64,000 nucleotides of DNA from NCBI GenBank assembly GCA_018241965.1, contig JAFECS010000049.1, positions 50,018 through 114,017 on the forward strand, in the 5' to 3' direction. The translations under genes and the position numbers were made by a program. Each line of letters opens with the position of its first letter. Position 1 is the first letter of the stretch. The DNA is from Pseudomonadota bacterium (GTDB lineage Bacteria; Pseudomonadota; Gammaproteobacteria; Berkiellales; Berkiellaceae). The notes beneath the pieces were generated by a model. That model ran no database searches and was not told where the DNA came from. It was given only the letters and a program-made list of their open reading frames with translations. This document shows, piece by piece, positions 8,695 to 17,800 of the stretch.

Positions 8695-8934
8695 TTAGTG
8701 CCTATCGCAAAACGGGATTAACGCTAAATAACGCGCGTACTTAATTTCTCGCGCTAGCATATGTTGATAAATATTTTTTACCCCAGTGATGCGGCTTGGA
8801 ACGATTTTGCCGGTTTCAGTAATATACTTACGCAAAAATCTAAAGTTTTTAAAATCGATAAATTCTTTAGGGATCTTTTCAGATGTAAAAGGACAATATT
8901 TCTTTTTATTGCCACGGGCACGCCATGTAGACAT
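8695..8934 (-). CDS. rpsR: 30S ribosomal protein S18
   Basis: Small basic ribosomal protein that pairs with S6 on the platform of the 30S subunit. Motifs are [32 protein letters not shown] and the C-terminal [20 protein letters not shown]. Its 79 residues are the usual length. It starts 15 bases after the rpsF stop. Confidence 0.98.
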   Translation of the reverse strand: MSTWRARGNKKKYCPFTSEKIPKEFIDFKNFRFLRKYITETGKIVPSRITGVKNIYQHMLAREIKYARYLALIPFCDRH

Positions 8935-8949
8935 ATTCTTTCTCCTAGC

Positions 8950-9339
8950 TTAAATCTCGAGTTCTTCTTCTTCCATCGCAATAACGCGATCGCCACCACG
9001 CTCCATACGTTCTTTTTCTTCTTCAGAACGCAACATGGCAGATACTTCGGTAAGTGCTGCATCTCTTTGCAGAATTAAATGCCGTAAAATGGCATCGTTA
9101 TAACGAAAAGCATGCTTGAGATTATCTAAAGCTTCATTATCACATTCGATGTTCATCAAAATGTAATGCGCTTTGTGCATTTTCTTAATGGGATAAGCAA
9201 GTTGTCTTCTTCCCCAGTCTTCAAAACGATGAACTTTACCACCATTCTTTTCAGCCATGGCACGATATCTATCTACCATCGCGGTGACCTGTTCACTTTG
9301 ATCGGGGTGAATGAGAACGACTATTTCATAATGACGCAT
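8950..9339 (-). CDS. rpsF: 30S ribosomal protein S6
   Basis: First gene of the operon. The protein starts [17 protein letters not shown], the standard S6 start, so ATG 9339 is chosen over the upstream in-frame ATG 9357; a GAGGAG sits ahead of it. [19 protein letters not shown] and [10 protein letters not shown] are conserved. The acidic C-terminal tail (EEEELEI) is the kind that receives glutamates from RimK in some species. Length is 129 residues. Confidence 0.97.
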   Translation of the reverse strand: MRHYEIVVLIHPDQSEQVTAMVDRYRAMAEKNGGKVHRFEDWGRRQLAYPIKKMHKAHYILMNIECDNEALDNLKHAFRYNDAILRHLILQRDAALTEVSAMLRSEEEKERMERGGDRVIAMEEEELEI

Positions 9340-9647
9340 AAATTTTATGCTCCTCATGGTTATAAAGCGCTTTCAGGGTTAAAGGTTAATCCGAATAGCG
9401 CAAGGAGTTAATCAACAAACTCTGTGCCTAGAGCTGGCCCCAGAGAGTCAGCCAGTCTACGCTTTTTTGTGGGTGTTGAAAAGGCGGTAAATAAAAGAAA
9501 AATGTGCTTTTTTAAACATTACCGTACTGCATGCGTTAACGACTTATCGGCTAACCCTTTTATTCCATCTAATAACGCTAGATAACTTTTGTCGGCCTTC
9601 GCTAGTATAGAGCCAAGTTTTCGTTATTACCCCATTTTGGAGCTTTT
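9340..9647 (-). promoter_or_regulatory. rpsF upstream region with possible leader hairpin (9429-9459)
   Basis: This 308-base gap has no gene. Read on the minus strand it contains a strong stem of nine pairs with one bulge (TAGACTGGC / GCCAGCTCTA) at 9429-9459, about 90 bases before the rpsF start. Hairpin leaders bound by the S6:S18 complex control rpsF operons in many bacteria. This one is placed where such a leader would be, but I cannot match the conserved motif with confidence. The right part, on the plus strand, must hold the promoter of the His-rich gene; a possible -10 (TAGTAT) is at about 9603. Confidence 0.35.
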
Positions 9648-9902
9648 ATGCGTACAGTTGTGCTTGCTGCTTTAACAGGTTTATTGATTAGTTTTTCAGG
9701 GTTAAGTATGGCTGCCACCAAACACCATCACCACCATCATCATCACGTGCATCATCACCATCATAAACATCACCAACACCATCACCACCACAGACGTCAT
9801 CACACCACTGGCATGATTTTAATGCAACCCCAAGGCGGGGTGATTGTGGCTTCGACGCATTCAAGGCATCACCCTGATCTTATGGTAATGATTGGGTTTT
9901 AG
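9648..9902 (+). CDS. Exported histidine-rich protein
   Basis: 84 residues. A clear signal peptide (about residues 1-23, ending SMAA) is followed by some 30 residues that are mostly histidine in runs of up to eight, then a short tail ending in a hydrophobic MVMIGF. Such proteins bind Zn, Ni, Cu or Co in the periplasm; which metal is unknown. A GGAGC ribosome-binding site precedes the ATG. It lies next to a second exported His-rich gene in the same direction, so the pair probably arose by local diversification or works together in metal handling. Confidence 0.85.
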   Translation: MRTVVLAALTGLLISFSGLSMAATKHHHHHHHHVHHHHHKHHQHHHHHRRHHTTGMILMQPQGGVIVASTHSRHHPDLMVMIGF

Positions 9903-9982
9903 ATCAACTTTTTAAATTGAACTTTCTCCCGTCAATAAAGGTCTTATATTTCAATAAGGGCCATAACTTCGGGAGAAAGCTT

Positions 9983-10255
9983 ATGAAACGCTTACTTCTT
10001 GCTGTTTTACTCACCTACGCTGGGGCAAGTTTTGCCGATCACCATGATTATGATCACCATCACCATGATGGTGGCTGGGGAATTTACCCTGGCGTTGTAT
10101 TTTCATTTGGTTTAGGTGGTGGCAGTGATGATGATGGCTATTATGAAGAACGTCACCATCACCACCATCATGATCATGACCATGACCACGATCATGACCA
10201 CGATCATGATCACGATCATGACCATGATCATCACCATCATCATGATGACGATTAA
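9983..10255 (+). CDS. Exported His/Asp-repeat protein
   Basis: 90 residues. ATG 9983 is preferred because GGGAGAAAG lies just upstream and the following residues form a signal peptide (MKRLLLAVLLTYAGASFA). The mature part has HHDYDHHHHDGG, a Gly-rich hydrophobic patch, then a His-Asp dipeptide repeat array to the C-terminus. The repeat DNA is a near-perfect GAYCAY tandem array, prone to length variation. Probable role is periplasmic metal binding. It lies 80 bases after the other His-rich gene; the gap holds a short IR-like stretch (CTTTCTCCCG / CGGGAGAAAG) around the start region. Confidence 0.85.
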   Translation: MKRLLLAVLLTYAGASFADHHDYDHHHHDGGWGIYPGVVFSFGLGGGSDDDGYYEERHHHHHHDHDHDHDHDHDHDHDHDHDHHHHHDDD

Positions 10256-10264
10256 AGATCATAG

Positions 10265-10711
10265 TTAAAGAGTGCTTTTTAAAATTTGAACCAGGGTTGA
10301 TAACCCTGGTGTTTGCTTTGTAAAAAACTCGGCATCCACACCTTCTACTAACGGTATGGCCTGTAAGGTCAGTTTATGCCCTTTTGCTGTTAAGGTTATA
10401 GCATAGGCGCGTTTATCTTCACTGTGAGGCTCACGTTTCATTAATTTTTTTTCAATTAAAGTTTTTACTAAATCAGACATCATCATTTTGTCAATTTTAG
10501 TAAATTCCGCTACCTGGGCTTGGGTGGCACCCTTTTCATAAACATTGCTTAACCACAGTGTGCCAGCCAATGCCACAAACTGGGGATGCGTTAACCCCAA
10601 AGGTTTTAACGCTTTACGTTGCTGTTGTTGCCAAAGATTGGTCAATTGCCATAATAAAAAGCCAGGGCTATCCTCTGGCTTTTTAAAGCCAAAATTCATT
10701 GTTTTTGTCAT
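10265..10711 (-). CDS. MarR-family transcriptional regulator
   Basis: 148-residue winged-helix regulator. The N-terminal helix carries LWQLTNLWQQQQRKALKPLG. The HTH region holds ATQAQVAEFTKIDKMMMSDL with the wing following (REPHSEDKRAYAITLTAKGH, where DKR is the MarR wing signature). It overlaps the upstream SRPBCC gene by four bases (ATGA), so the two are translated as a coupled pair. MarR proteins often respond to small phenolic or hydrophobic ligands; the ligand here is unknown. Confidence 0.9.
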   Translation of the reverse strand: MTKTMNFGFKKPEDSPGFLLWQLTNLWQQQQRKALKPLGLTHPQFVALAGTLWLSNVYEKGATQAQVAEFTKIDKMMMSDLVKTLIEKKLMKREPHSEDKRAYAITLTAKGHKLTLQAIPLVEGVDAEFFTKQTPGLSTLVQILKSTL

Positions 10712-11133
10712 GCGAGCTTTTTCGCCCTTTCAATTAATAAAGCCGTTTGTTGAGGTAACGTTTTAACAATATCTTCTGCTACCACTTTGCGCCAAAAAAA
10801 GGCAAGCGGCCCTGTGACTTTAATGGTGGTGGTGAGTTTTAAGCCCTCACTGGTTGGCTCCATGGTATGGGTACCAAATAAAGAAGCCAAGAAAAACTTG
10901 GTATGATCAGTAAACGATCGCTCCTGTACGCATTCCACAATTTCCATATTTACCACTTTTGGCCAACCTTTGGGCTTCATAGAGATAATGGTGCCATTTT
11001 GAAAGGGTCCATTGGCTTTTGCCCATTCTGTGTCATCATCCCATTTTGGACGATTAGGGATATCTGCCCACACCTGCCATACGGCCAATGGCTCAAGATC
11101 ACGAACAATGGTGGTATAAGATTGTTGCCACAT
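10708..11133 (-). CDS. SRPBCC-fold (polyketide cyclase/START-like) protein
   Basis: 141 residues with the START-like pattern: an opening strand plus VWQVWADIPNRPKWDDDTEW (residues ~18-37), central antiparallel strands, and a long C-terminal helix. These proteins enclose a hydrophobic cavity and bind or convert small hydrophobic molecules. The four-base overlap with the MarR gene suggests that they respond to the same class of ligand. The ligand cannot be deduced. Confidence 0.85.
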   Translation of the reverse strand: MWQQSYTTIVRDLEPLAVWQVWADIPNRPKWDDDTEWAKANGPFQNGTIISMKPKGWPKVVNMEIVECVQERSFTDHTKFFLASLFGTHTMEPTSEGLKLTTTIKVTGPLAFFWRKVVAEDIVKTLPQQTALLIERAKKLA

Positions 11134-11239
11134 GGGGTTCTCACTTTGCTATTAACAATAGCCATATAGTAAGCGCGCTTATCACTTGTGTCAAGCCCCT
11201 TTGATAAGGTAAACTGGTGTTAAATACGAGGAGCCATTA

Positions 11240-11476
11240 ATGAAACCAAAATTAACATTATATATTGGGCGAACCTGCCATTTTTGCGCCAGGGTAACCG
11301 ATTTTTTAAAAACTCATCCTCTTGAAATTGAAATTAAAGATGTGTGGGAAAATGACGCAGCAAAAAAAGAAATGCTGGCCCTAACCGGTGGCAAAACACA
11401 AGTGCCTTGCCTGCGGATAGATGATACTTATATGTTTGAATCGTTGGATATTATTGAAAAGTTAAAAACACTTTAA
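11240..11476 (+). CDS. Glutaredoxin-like thiol protein
   Basis: 78 residues with thioredoxin fold order: strand (LTLYIG), active site CHFC at Cys13/Cys16, then a TQVPCL cis-proline motif and the C-terminal glutathione-binding-type ESLDIIEKL. It probably reduces disulfides or glutathione adducts in the cytoplasm. A GAGGAG site precedes the ATG. Its last four bases overlap the convergent hypothetical gene. Confidence 0.85.
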   Translation: MKPKLTLYIGRTCHFCARVTDFLKTHPLEIEIKDVWENDAAKKEMLALTGGKTQVPCLRIDDTYMFESLDIIEKLKTL

Positions 11477-12213
11477 GTAATGAAAATGTCCGGCTTTCTG
11501 TCTTCAACCGCTGGTTGGGGCATGGGTTGCGCTGGTTGCTCAGGATTGCGTCCTCTGGCAGGAAGTATGCTTACCGCTCTATCATAAGCAAAGGTGATGC
11601 CTTGCCCAACTTTTGCTACAGTTGAGCTATTCACAACTTTAGCGGCTTGTTTACCCACTACACCAGCACAGGCAGTTATCACTGGCGTGGTTGCAGCACC
11701 AACGACGCTACCAACCGCTGGAGCAAAAGGCCCCATAATGGGGGCAGCTACAAATGTTGCTGCTGCTGTTGTCGCTAATTGCACAACGCCGCTTTCTACT
11801 GCTTTACTCACTGCAGCATCTTTAAGTTCGGTACTAAAACCTTTTCCTTCGATATTTAGTTTCTTTAAATAATTTTCGGGAAGCGTTGCTAGGTATTGAT
11901 TAATTTCAATTTGTTCATCAAGTGGTAAAGCAAGGATTGCTTTACGAATAATAAGTTCAAAAGCATCGGCTTTAAGCGGCCCTTCTTTTTTGCTAGCAGC
12001 ATCTAGCAAGTTTTTTACTAATAAAAGTGATGAGGAAGGCTCAGCACTTTCTTGCATAAATACGAGCAAGGAAGCTGCTTGTTCATCGTCTAATTCATAG
12101 TCACTTTGCTCAGATTCAAATTCTTCATAACTTTGTGGAAAAAGCTGTTCTTCACTTAATCTTGCACTTTTGGCAGGCTTGGGAGAAATCAGAGATGGGC
12201 CTGTTGTTTTCAT
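11473..12213 (-). CDS. Hypothetical protein with Ala/Gly/Val-rich hydrophobic segment
   Basis: Not recognised. 246 residues. The N-terminal ~70 residues are acidic and Ser-rich, the middle is helical, and residues ~145-190 form a small-residue hydrophobic region (ATTAAATFVAAPIMGPFAP and VGSVVGAATTPVITA) that could insert in a membrane as a hairpin. The tail is Pro/Gln-rich. There is no signal peptide. This make-up is common for translocated proteins of intracellular bacteria, but that is inference. Ribosome-binding site AGGTAAATC precedes ATG 12213. Confidence 0.75.
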   Translation of the reverse strand: MKTTGPSLISPKPAKSARLSEEQLFPQSYEEFESEQSDYELDDEQAASLLVFMQESAEPSSSLLLVKNLLDAASKKEGPLKADAFELIIRKAILALPLDEQIEINQYLATLPENYLKKLNIEGKGFSTELKDAAVSKAVESGVVQLATTAAATFVAAPIMGPFAPAVGSVVGAATTPVITACAGVVGKQAAKVVNSSTVAKVGQGITFAYDRAVSILPARGRNPEQPAQPMPQPAVEDRKPDIFIT

Positions 12214-12472
12214 GATTTACCTACAGCAACTATAACGACAAAATTCAAAGAGATGATAAATCACAAATAATATCAGTTATAGAGCTAAAATGACCATTTG
12301 TCGGTTTTATCAGTACTTTTATCTATCATTTATTTTATAAAAATTTTCTATGACACAATTTTCAAGCAAAGTTTGAGTGTATTTAATCTCTTCATTAAAT
12401 GGAACTTTCTCTTAAGGCTCGTTGCCAAACACAAAAATTAACAATTTTGCACAAATGGGCAGGAGATCTTAT

Positions 12473-13165
12473 ATGAAGTTGAAAAGGTATCTAGTGGCTT
12501 TTCTGGCAGTATTTCTTGCATTTTTAACCTCACCCAGCTTTGCATTTAAAAGCAGTAAAAGTAAATGTAATTCTCCCAATTATATTTGCGTTGTTAACGC
12601 TAACGGCGAACTACTGGCCTTTCCTCGAAGTTATGTTCGTCAAAACGCTTACAAAAACCGCCAACAAAATGTTTACACCCAATTTCATCAGCGACACGAA
12701 AATTTTGGCGCAGATGATGATTACGAAGATGAGGGAGGCCATTTTTCACACGATTATAATTTGCCGAGTAAAATTTCAAGCGGCAACATTATTAATGTGG
12801 ATTTAGGTCAGCTTACGTGGGGAGCATATGATGATGGCGGTAATTTAGTGCGCTCTGGCCATGTTTCTGGTGGCAAAAAATATTGTCCTGATATTGGTCG
12901 CAGTTGTAGAACAGTCACCGGTACTTTTACCATTTACACAAAAAAAGGTGAAGATTGTAAATCCAAGATATTTCCTGTAGGTAAAGGTGGCGCACCGATG
13001 CCCTATTGTATGTTTTTTAGAGGTGGCTATGCCTTGCATGGCTCTAATGCTGTGCCAGATTATAATGCCAGTCATGGTTGCGTTAGAATGTCGCCAAGCG
13101 ATGCCGAGTGGTTGAATTTAGAATTTGTGCGCGTAGGTAGTACCAGGGTAAACATTAAGTATTAA
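12473..13165 (+). CDS. Exported L,D-transpeptidase (YkuD domain)
   Basis: 230 residues from ATG 12473, chosen for the AGGAGA upstream and the signal peptide that follows (MKLKRYLVAFLAVFLAF..SFA). The C-terminal YkuD domain has YALHGSNAVPDYNASHGCVRM, with catalytic Cys203 and His201 in SHGC and the upstream His189. L,D-transpeptidases make 3-3 crosslinks in peptidoglycan or attach proteins to it, in the periplasm. The ~100 residues between signal and domain are Asp/Tyr/Gln-rich and look disordered. Confidence 0.93.
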   Translation: MKLKRYLVAFLAVFLAFLTSPSFAFKSSKSKCNSPNYICVVNANGELLAFPRSYVRQNAYKNRQQNVYTQFHQRHENFGADDDYEDEGGHFSHDYNLPSKISSGNIINVDLGQLTWGAYDDGGNLVRSGHVSGGKKYCPDIGRSCRTVTGTFTIYTKKGEDCKSKIFPVGKGGAPMPYCMFFRGGYALHGSNAVPDYNASHGCVRMSPSDAEWLNLEFVRVGSTRVNIKY

Positions 13166-13196
13166 AAAAGGCGCAATTACACTTTTACTTGAATTG

Positions 13197-13224
13197 AACC
13201 AATCTTAGGATTGGTTTGTCTTTG
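13197..13224 (+). terminator. Possible rho-independent terminator after the L,D-transpeptidase gene
   Basis: Eight-pair stem AACCAATC-TTAG-GATTGGTT 31 bases after the stop, followed by a broken T-tract (TGTCTTTG). The stem is A/T-rich in part and the T-tract is weak, so efficiency is uncertain. Confidence 0.45.
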
Positions 13225-13228
13225 TAAT

Positions 13229-14851
13229 ATGCCTATTTTATCTTTCTTAAAACAGTTTAAAAAGCCAAAATATGACAATCAAGTCATATTTAGCTTACAA
13301 CACCTAGATCCCAGGGAACATGGGTTCCCACGAAAAGGAGGTACTTCTTTAGGCTTACAAGAACGAGCCCGGGAGCGCAAACTTTCATCATTGAGTTTAT
13401 ATCCCGCCCCTCATCACAAAACAAACCCACCTCAAGTTTGTGAAATTAGCAATAAATCGCGCGTCTATATTGTGGGACATGGATCACCTGGTGGTAAAGA
13501 TATTACTGGCGAAACAGCAGATGGACAACAAAACAAGTGGAACATTGCAGAGCTTGCTGATTTAATTCAATCACAATATAAACATGACTCAAAATCTAAA
13601 TCACTTTTACATGTTAGCCTCGTGGCCTGCTACGGTGGTATGAACGGATTATTAGGTGAGCCTTCTATTGCTGAGCAACTGTGCGTAGAGCTGCATAAAA
13701 GAGGGATCACTGCAAAAGTCACCGGACGTATGGGCCCCGTTGAACGCTATGCAGGAAAAGAAGAATATCGTAAATATGTCGATACCGGCAAAGGTTCAGA
13801 GCATGGCATGGAAAACAACAAACAATCCTTTACGATGGGGTCTGATGGCCAAATCATCAGAACACTGGGCAAAGCCGCACCACCTCTGGTACCACTTAAC
13901 TTTAAACAACTTCATTTATTAACGAATTTTATGAGCCAGCAACAACCCAAAGGTGCCCCTTGGTCTAGTGATGCTAAATATAAAGAGCATATGGCTTCAA
14001 ATTTGCTAAGCTTTGATGCCGCTCAAAAATTACAACAAAAAATGATATCTCAAAACATGAGCTTTAATGAAAGTGATTGTTACCTCGCGCCTTCAGTAAG
14101 TAACCCGGGCATGTTTAGAGTAATGGTGCGTAAAACAAATATTGTGGATGAAATATATTTGCAAATTCAACACCAACAAAGAAATGCCGATGATCTTATT
14201 TCAAAAATAAAAAACGATTGCCAAACCATTCACAATAGCTTATCTCAACTAAAACACTTACAGCATGCCTTAGCACAACCAACAAGCAATAAAGAAGAGA
14301 TCCAACACAGAATTAACAAATTTCAAGCAAAGATCCTTACTGCACAGTCTGAAATCCAAAAAGATTTGCTTGCGCTAAAAGAAGTGCAAACCACGTTATT
14401 TCATCAAAGAAATTTATTGGTAGGCTTTATTGGAAATTACAGTCAATTATCTCAAATCGACCTAGATCGCGCTAATCAAACGATAAGGCTGCAACAAGAG
14501 GCTCAAGCCAAATTAACTCACCAAGCGCAACAAGTAACTAATGAATCCTCAAAAGCCTTATCAGTAGAAGTGGCAACTAAAAAATCTATGCAACACAAAC
14601 AGTATACAACTTTGCCTCCTGAAGCTCCTGATTCTAAGATGCCCCATCATTTGCCATTGCCAATACAACCAACTACATTTGATCCAAGAAAGAGAGAGCT
14701 CCCGCAAGTTCCGCAAGAACGCCAAGCTCCACTCACATACGGGGCACCTCAACAAAAAGCGCTTCGCGATCCAACGCCAAGAGATCATCAAACACCTGAA
14801 CAACAAAATCCTCATGTGAGAAAAAAAGGACCCGGTCCAACCTCATCCTAA
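13229..14851 (+). CDS. Putative clan-CD cysteine protease (C80-like) with coiled-coil and Pro-rich tail
   Basis: 540 residues from ATG 13229 (an in-frame TTG at 13211 lies inside the terminator stem). Residues 78-90 read RVYIVGHGSPGGK and residues 127-137 LHVSLVACYGG. A hydrophobic strand ending in His-Gly followed ~50 residues later by a strand ending in Ala-Cys is the clan CD protease pattern (caspases, gingipains, and the C80 self-cleaving domains of MARTX and clostridial toxins). Candidate dyad: His84 and Cys134. Residues ~300-440 are Gln/Lys/Leu-rich and coiled-coil-like; the last 70 are Pro/Gln-rich. No signal peptide. It may be a translocated effector. Fold assignment rests on motifs only. 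It converges on the ankyrin gene. Confidence 0.6.
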   Translation: MPILSFLKQFKKPKYDNQVIFSLQHLDPREHGFPRKGGTSLGLQERARERKLSSLSLYPAPHHKTNPPQVCEISNKSRVYIVGHGSPGGKDITGETADGQQNKWNIAELADLIQSQYKHDSKSKSLLHVSLVACYGGMNGLLGEPSIAEQLCVELHKRGITAKVTGRMGPVERYAGKEEYRKYVDTGKGSEHGMENNKQSFTMGSDGQIIRTLGKAAPPLVPLNFKQLHLLTNFMSQQQPKGAPWSSDAKYKEHMASNLLSFDAAQKLQQKMISQNMSFNESDCYLAPSVSNPGMFRVMVRKTNIVDEIYLQIQHQQRNADDLISKIKNDCQTIHNSLSQLKHLQHALAQPTSNKEEIQHRINKFQAKILTAQSEIQKDLLALKEVQTTLFHQRNLLVGFIGNYSQLSQIDLDRANQTIRLQQEAQAKLTHQAQQVTNESSKALSVEVATKKSMQHKQYTTLPPEAPDSKMPHHLPLPIQPTTFDPRKRELPQVPQERQAPLTYGAPQQKALRDPTPRDHQTPEQQNPHVRKKGPGPTSS

Positions 14852-14877
14852 CTTCTTTCTATGTGAGAAATTGTCTT

Positions 14878-17800
14878 TTACCCTTTTTTATAGGTTGTAG
14901 TCGGGCTTTCGATGGCGGGCATAGGGCGCTTAATTTCTGGCGTCAGTTCCTTACTTTCTTCCATCAAGGTGTATAAGAAATCTGTAACTTCTGGGCGACC
15001 GTGTTTTCTTGCTAAATCAATTGGCAAATCACCATCCTGATTTTTCGTTGCGAGTGCTGAAAGGCGATTGTCTTTGAATAAAGAAGTTATTCCCTGTGGG
15101 CACACTTTTGCTCCCCTGTAATTCGTTAACTTTCGCGCATAATCATCAATACGTTTAATATCTTCTACAGTTGCTGTCATGGCAAGATAATGCAGCGGAG
15201 AATTGCCTTGTTTATCGTATATATTGCACAAAGCAGGAAAATCATATGCTGAGAGTTTTGTTTTGTCCTGCTCTGTTTGCAAAAATCTGATAAATGAATC
15301 TGTTAAGCCTCTTTGCGCTAAATAATGTAGCACGGTTTTACCTTCATCGTCCTGCTTAGTTCTTGTAAAACCAGTAGTATAATGCTGTTTACTTTGGGTT
15401 AATATGGCCTCAATCACTTCAGGGTGCCCCTCTTTGGCAGCGGCCACTAAGGCACTCATTGACTGTTGGCCCACTTTGTCTTTTAATGCATTATCTACCT
15501 CTGCTCCCAAGGAATAGAGTTTTGCTGCCATTTGCGGACGATTACACTTGGCTGCAATATACAATAAATTGATTTCCCCAAAGGGTGCTACCTTATGAAA
15601 TTGGATGGCATTTGTTTTATTGACAAGTTTGTTAAACTCATGGGTGTCACCGGTTAAGATAGATTTCACCAGCGCATTATCTTTAAAATGTCTTGTGAAA
15701 ACTCTCATCGAGAAATCTTGCTTTGATACGTCCCTAGGTTTAACGCTCTTTATAAGTGATTTTCTACTGTGCATTATTTTATGCGCTCTTGCTAATTCTT
15801 GATCATTACAAGGCGCGCCATGTTCCAAGAGTAATTTCAACATTTTCTTGTTTTGATTTTCCAAGGCATATTCGAACGCTGTTTTTTGATGAATTATATG
15901 ATTAAGATGTGCTATTTTATCTTTTGGGGAAGACTCCAGCGCTTCTAAGATCAATTTTACGGCCTCAACATTATTGGCGTGGATTGCCGCATATAGCAGC
16001 CTAGGGTTTTTTAACAAGAATTCATTTTGATTTTGATGACAGATCACTTTTATAAGTTCATTCACCTCGGGCTCTTTATTGATAAGATGTTCAATTAAGA
16101 GATCTACACCCGATGTAGATAAATTAGCTTTGTATTTTAATAGTAACTCAAGGCCTTTGGCATCTTTTAATAGGATCAACCATGAAGTGGGGTATACTGG
16201 TCCTTCCTGCGTTTGCATAGGATGATTAGGGTTTGCTTTGGCTTGCAGCAAGATCTCTGCTGTTTCATAGCCCTTTACTGAAAAGGCGGAATGTAAGGCT
16301 GTCATTTTGGCACCAGCACTATTCTCATAAACAGCATCAATGTCACAACCTTCTGCTAAAAGCCTGATGACAATAGCATTTTTTTTACCAAAAACGGCTA
16401 CATTTAGTAAAGGCTGAGATATTTTTGCAATATCATATTTCGCGCTTATTATTTGTTGAAATATTTCATGAGCATTATCAGGGTGTTTTTTAACTATTTG
16501 CTTTTTTACTTCTTCTAAAATAAGGTTAAAATGCTCCTCCTTCATAATAATTTCAAGCCAGTCTTGAACCTCCAGGGTTTCGCCTTTTCTAATAAAGTAA
16601 ATCGCCGAGGCTATATCGCCAACCATTAATGCAAATGAGATATTCGTTTTACCATCAGCACTTTTAGCGTCTACATTAGCATTTTCTCTTTGTGCTAAGA
16701 TCCTATCAAAAAATGCTTCCCTTTTTTGTTGCATCTTTTCTTTGTGCCCCTCTTCAAGAATCACACCCTTTTTTTTGTCATGTATTTTTAAGGAAAGTGC
16801 ACAAGCTTGATAGTTAAAACGGCTAAATGCAAATTCGAGTTTTCGTATAAATTCATCTTTAGATAATGCCCGCTCTGGAAATTTGACAACCTTGCCGTGA
16901 GTTACTTTTCCTGTACGATCACCGCTAGCATTATTAGCATCATACGTTATAAATTTATCGTGTGCTTTATCATACATAAAACCAATCACATGGCCTGCAG
17001 CGCTTAATCTAATAAATTTCCCAGGATTTTTTTTAGCATATTCATCAAGTAGCAGTTCAATTTCAGTTTTAGAGTGAAATACCATTTGCACTTGATCTAC
17101 CACTTGAATATCCATATGCTCTGGGAAGGTAGCTTGACCAAGAGCAAAGCCAAATCCTGGATCATATTTATCGCCTGGCTTAGCATCAGATTGTAACCAG
17201 TTGGCATAACCGATTAATTTATCAAAAACCAAATGATCTTCGGATGCTAAAGCATCATAAGGTAAAGTTGAGATCTCATATAGTTTATTAAAGAACCATA
17301 CTTCATTGAATTTGGGATCTTGATGCATTTTCAAATACCCCCAAATGGTTGTCAAACCATGGCACCACCCTTCTGGGGAATCAAAAGGTAATTTAATGGG
17401 GTTATTTGGGTTTCTTTGATTATAGTTTTTCACATACCAATTTATTCTTGCAATGATATTAACTTGACTAAAATCATGCAAATTCATCTTAGGAGGCAAT
17501 ACTACGTTTTCAATGAGATTTTGCCATTTTTCAGCTTCAGAAAAATCGTCATTAAGTTTTGCATCAATAATATTTTGCTGTATACGAAAGTAAGTTACTT
17601 TCCCATGTTCATCTTCGTGAAACAGATTGGCTCCTAATTTAATTAAATGCGTAGCCATCTCATGGTTTTTAATATGGATAGCATAGTCCAATAAAGTAAC
17701 ATCTTTATTTAAGGCGGGTGAGATTCTATAGGCTATAGGATATGCAAGCATTTCTTTCGCTTTGTCGTTTTCTTTATCCTTAATTAATTTAACAAGATGT

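Noticed and set aside
10140..10250. Tandem short repeat that could look like a CRISPR or satellite array
   Set aside because: It is the coding repeat for His-Asp dipeptides within one frame; there are no unique spacers.
10011..10262. Minus-strand frame with His/Asp/Gly/Arg repeats opposite the His-rich gene
   Set aside because: It is the mirror of the repeat on the other strand, without a signal peptide or ribosome-binding site.
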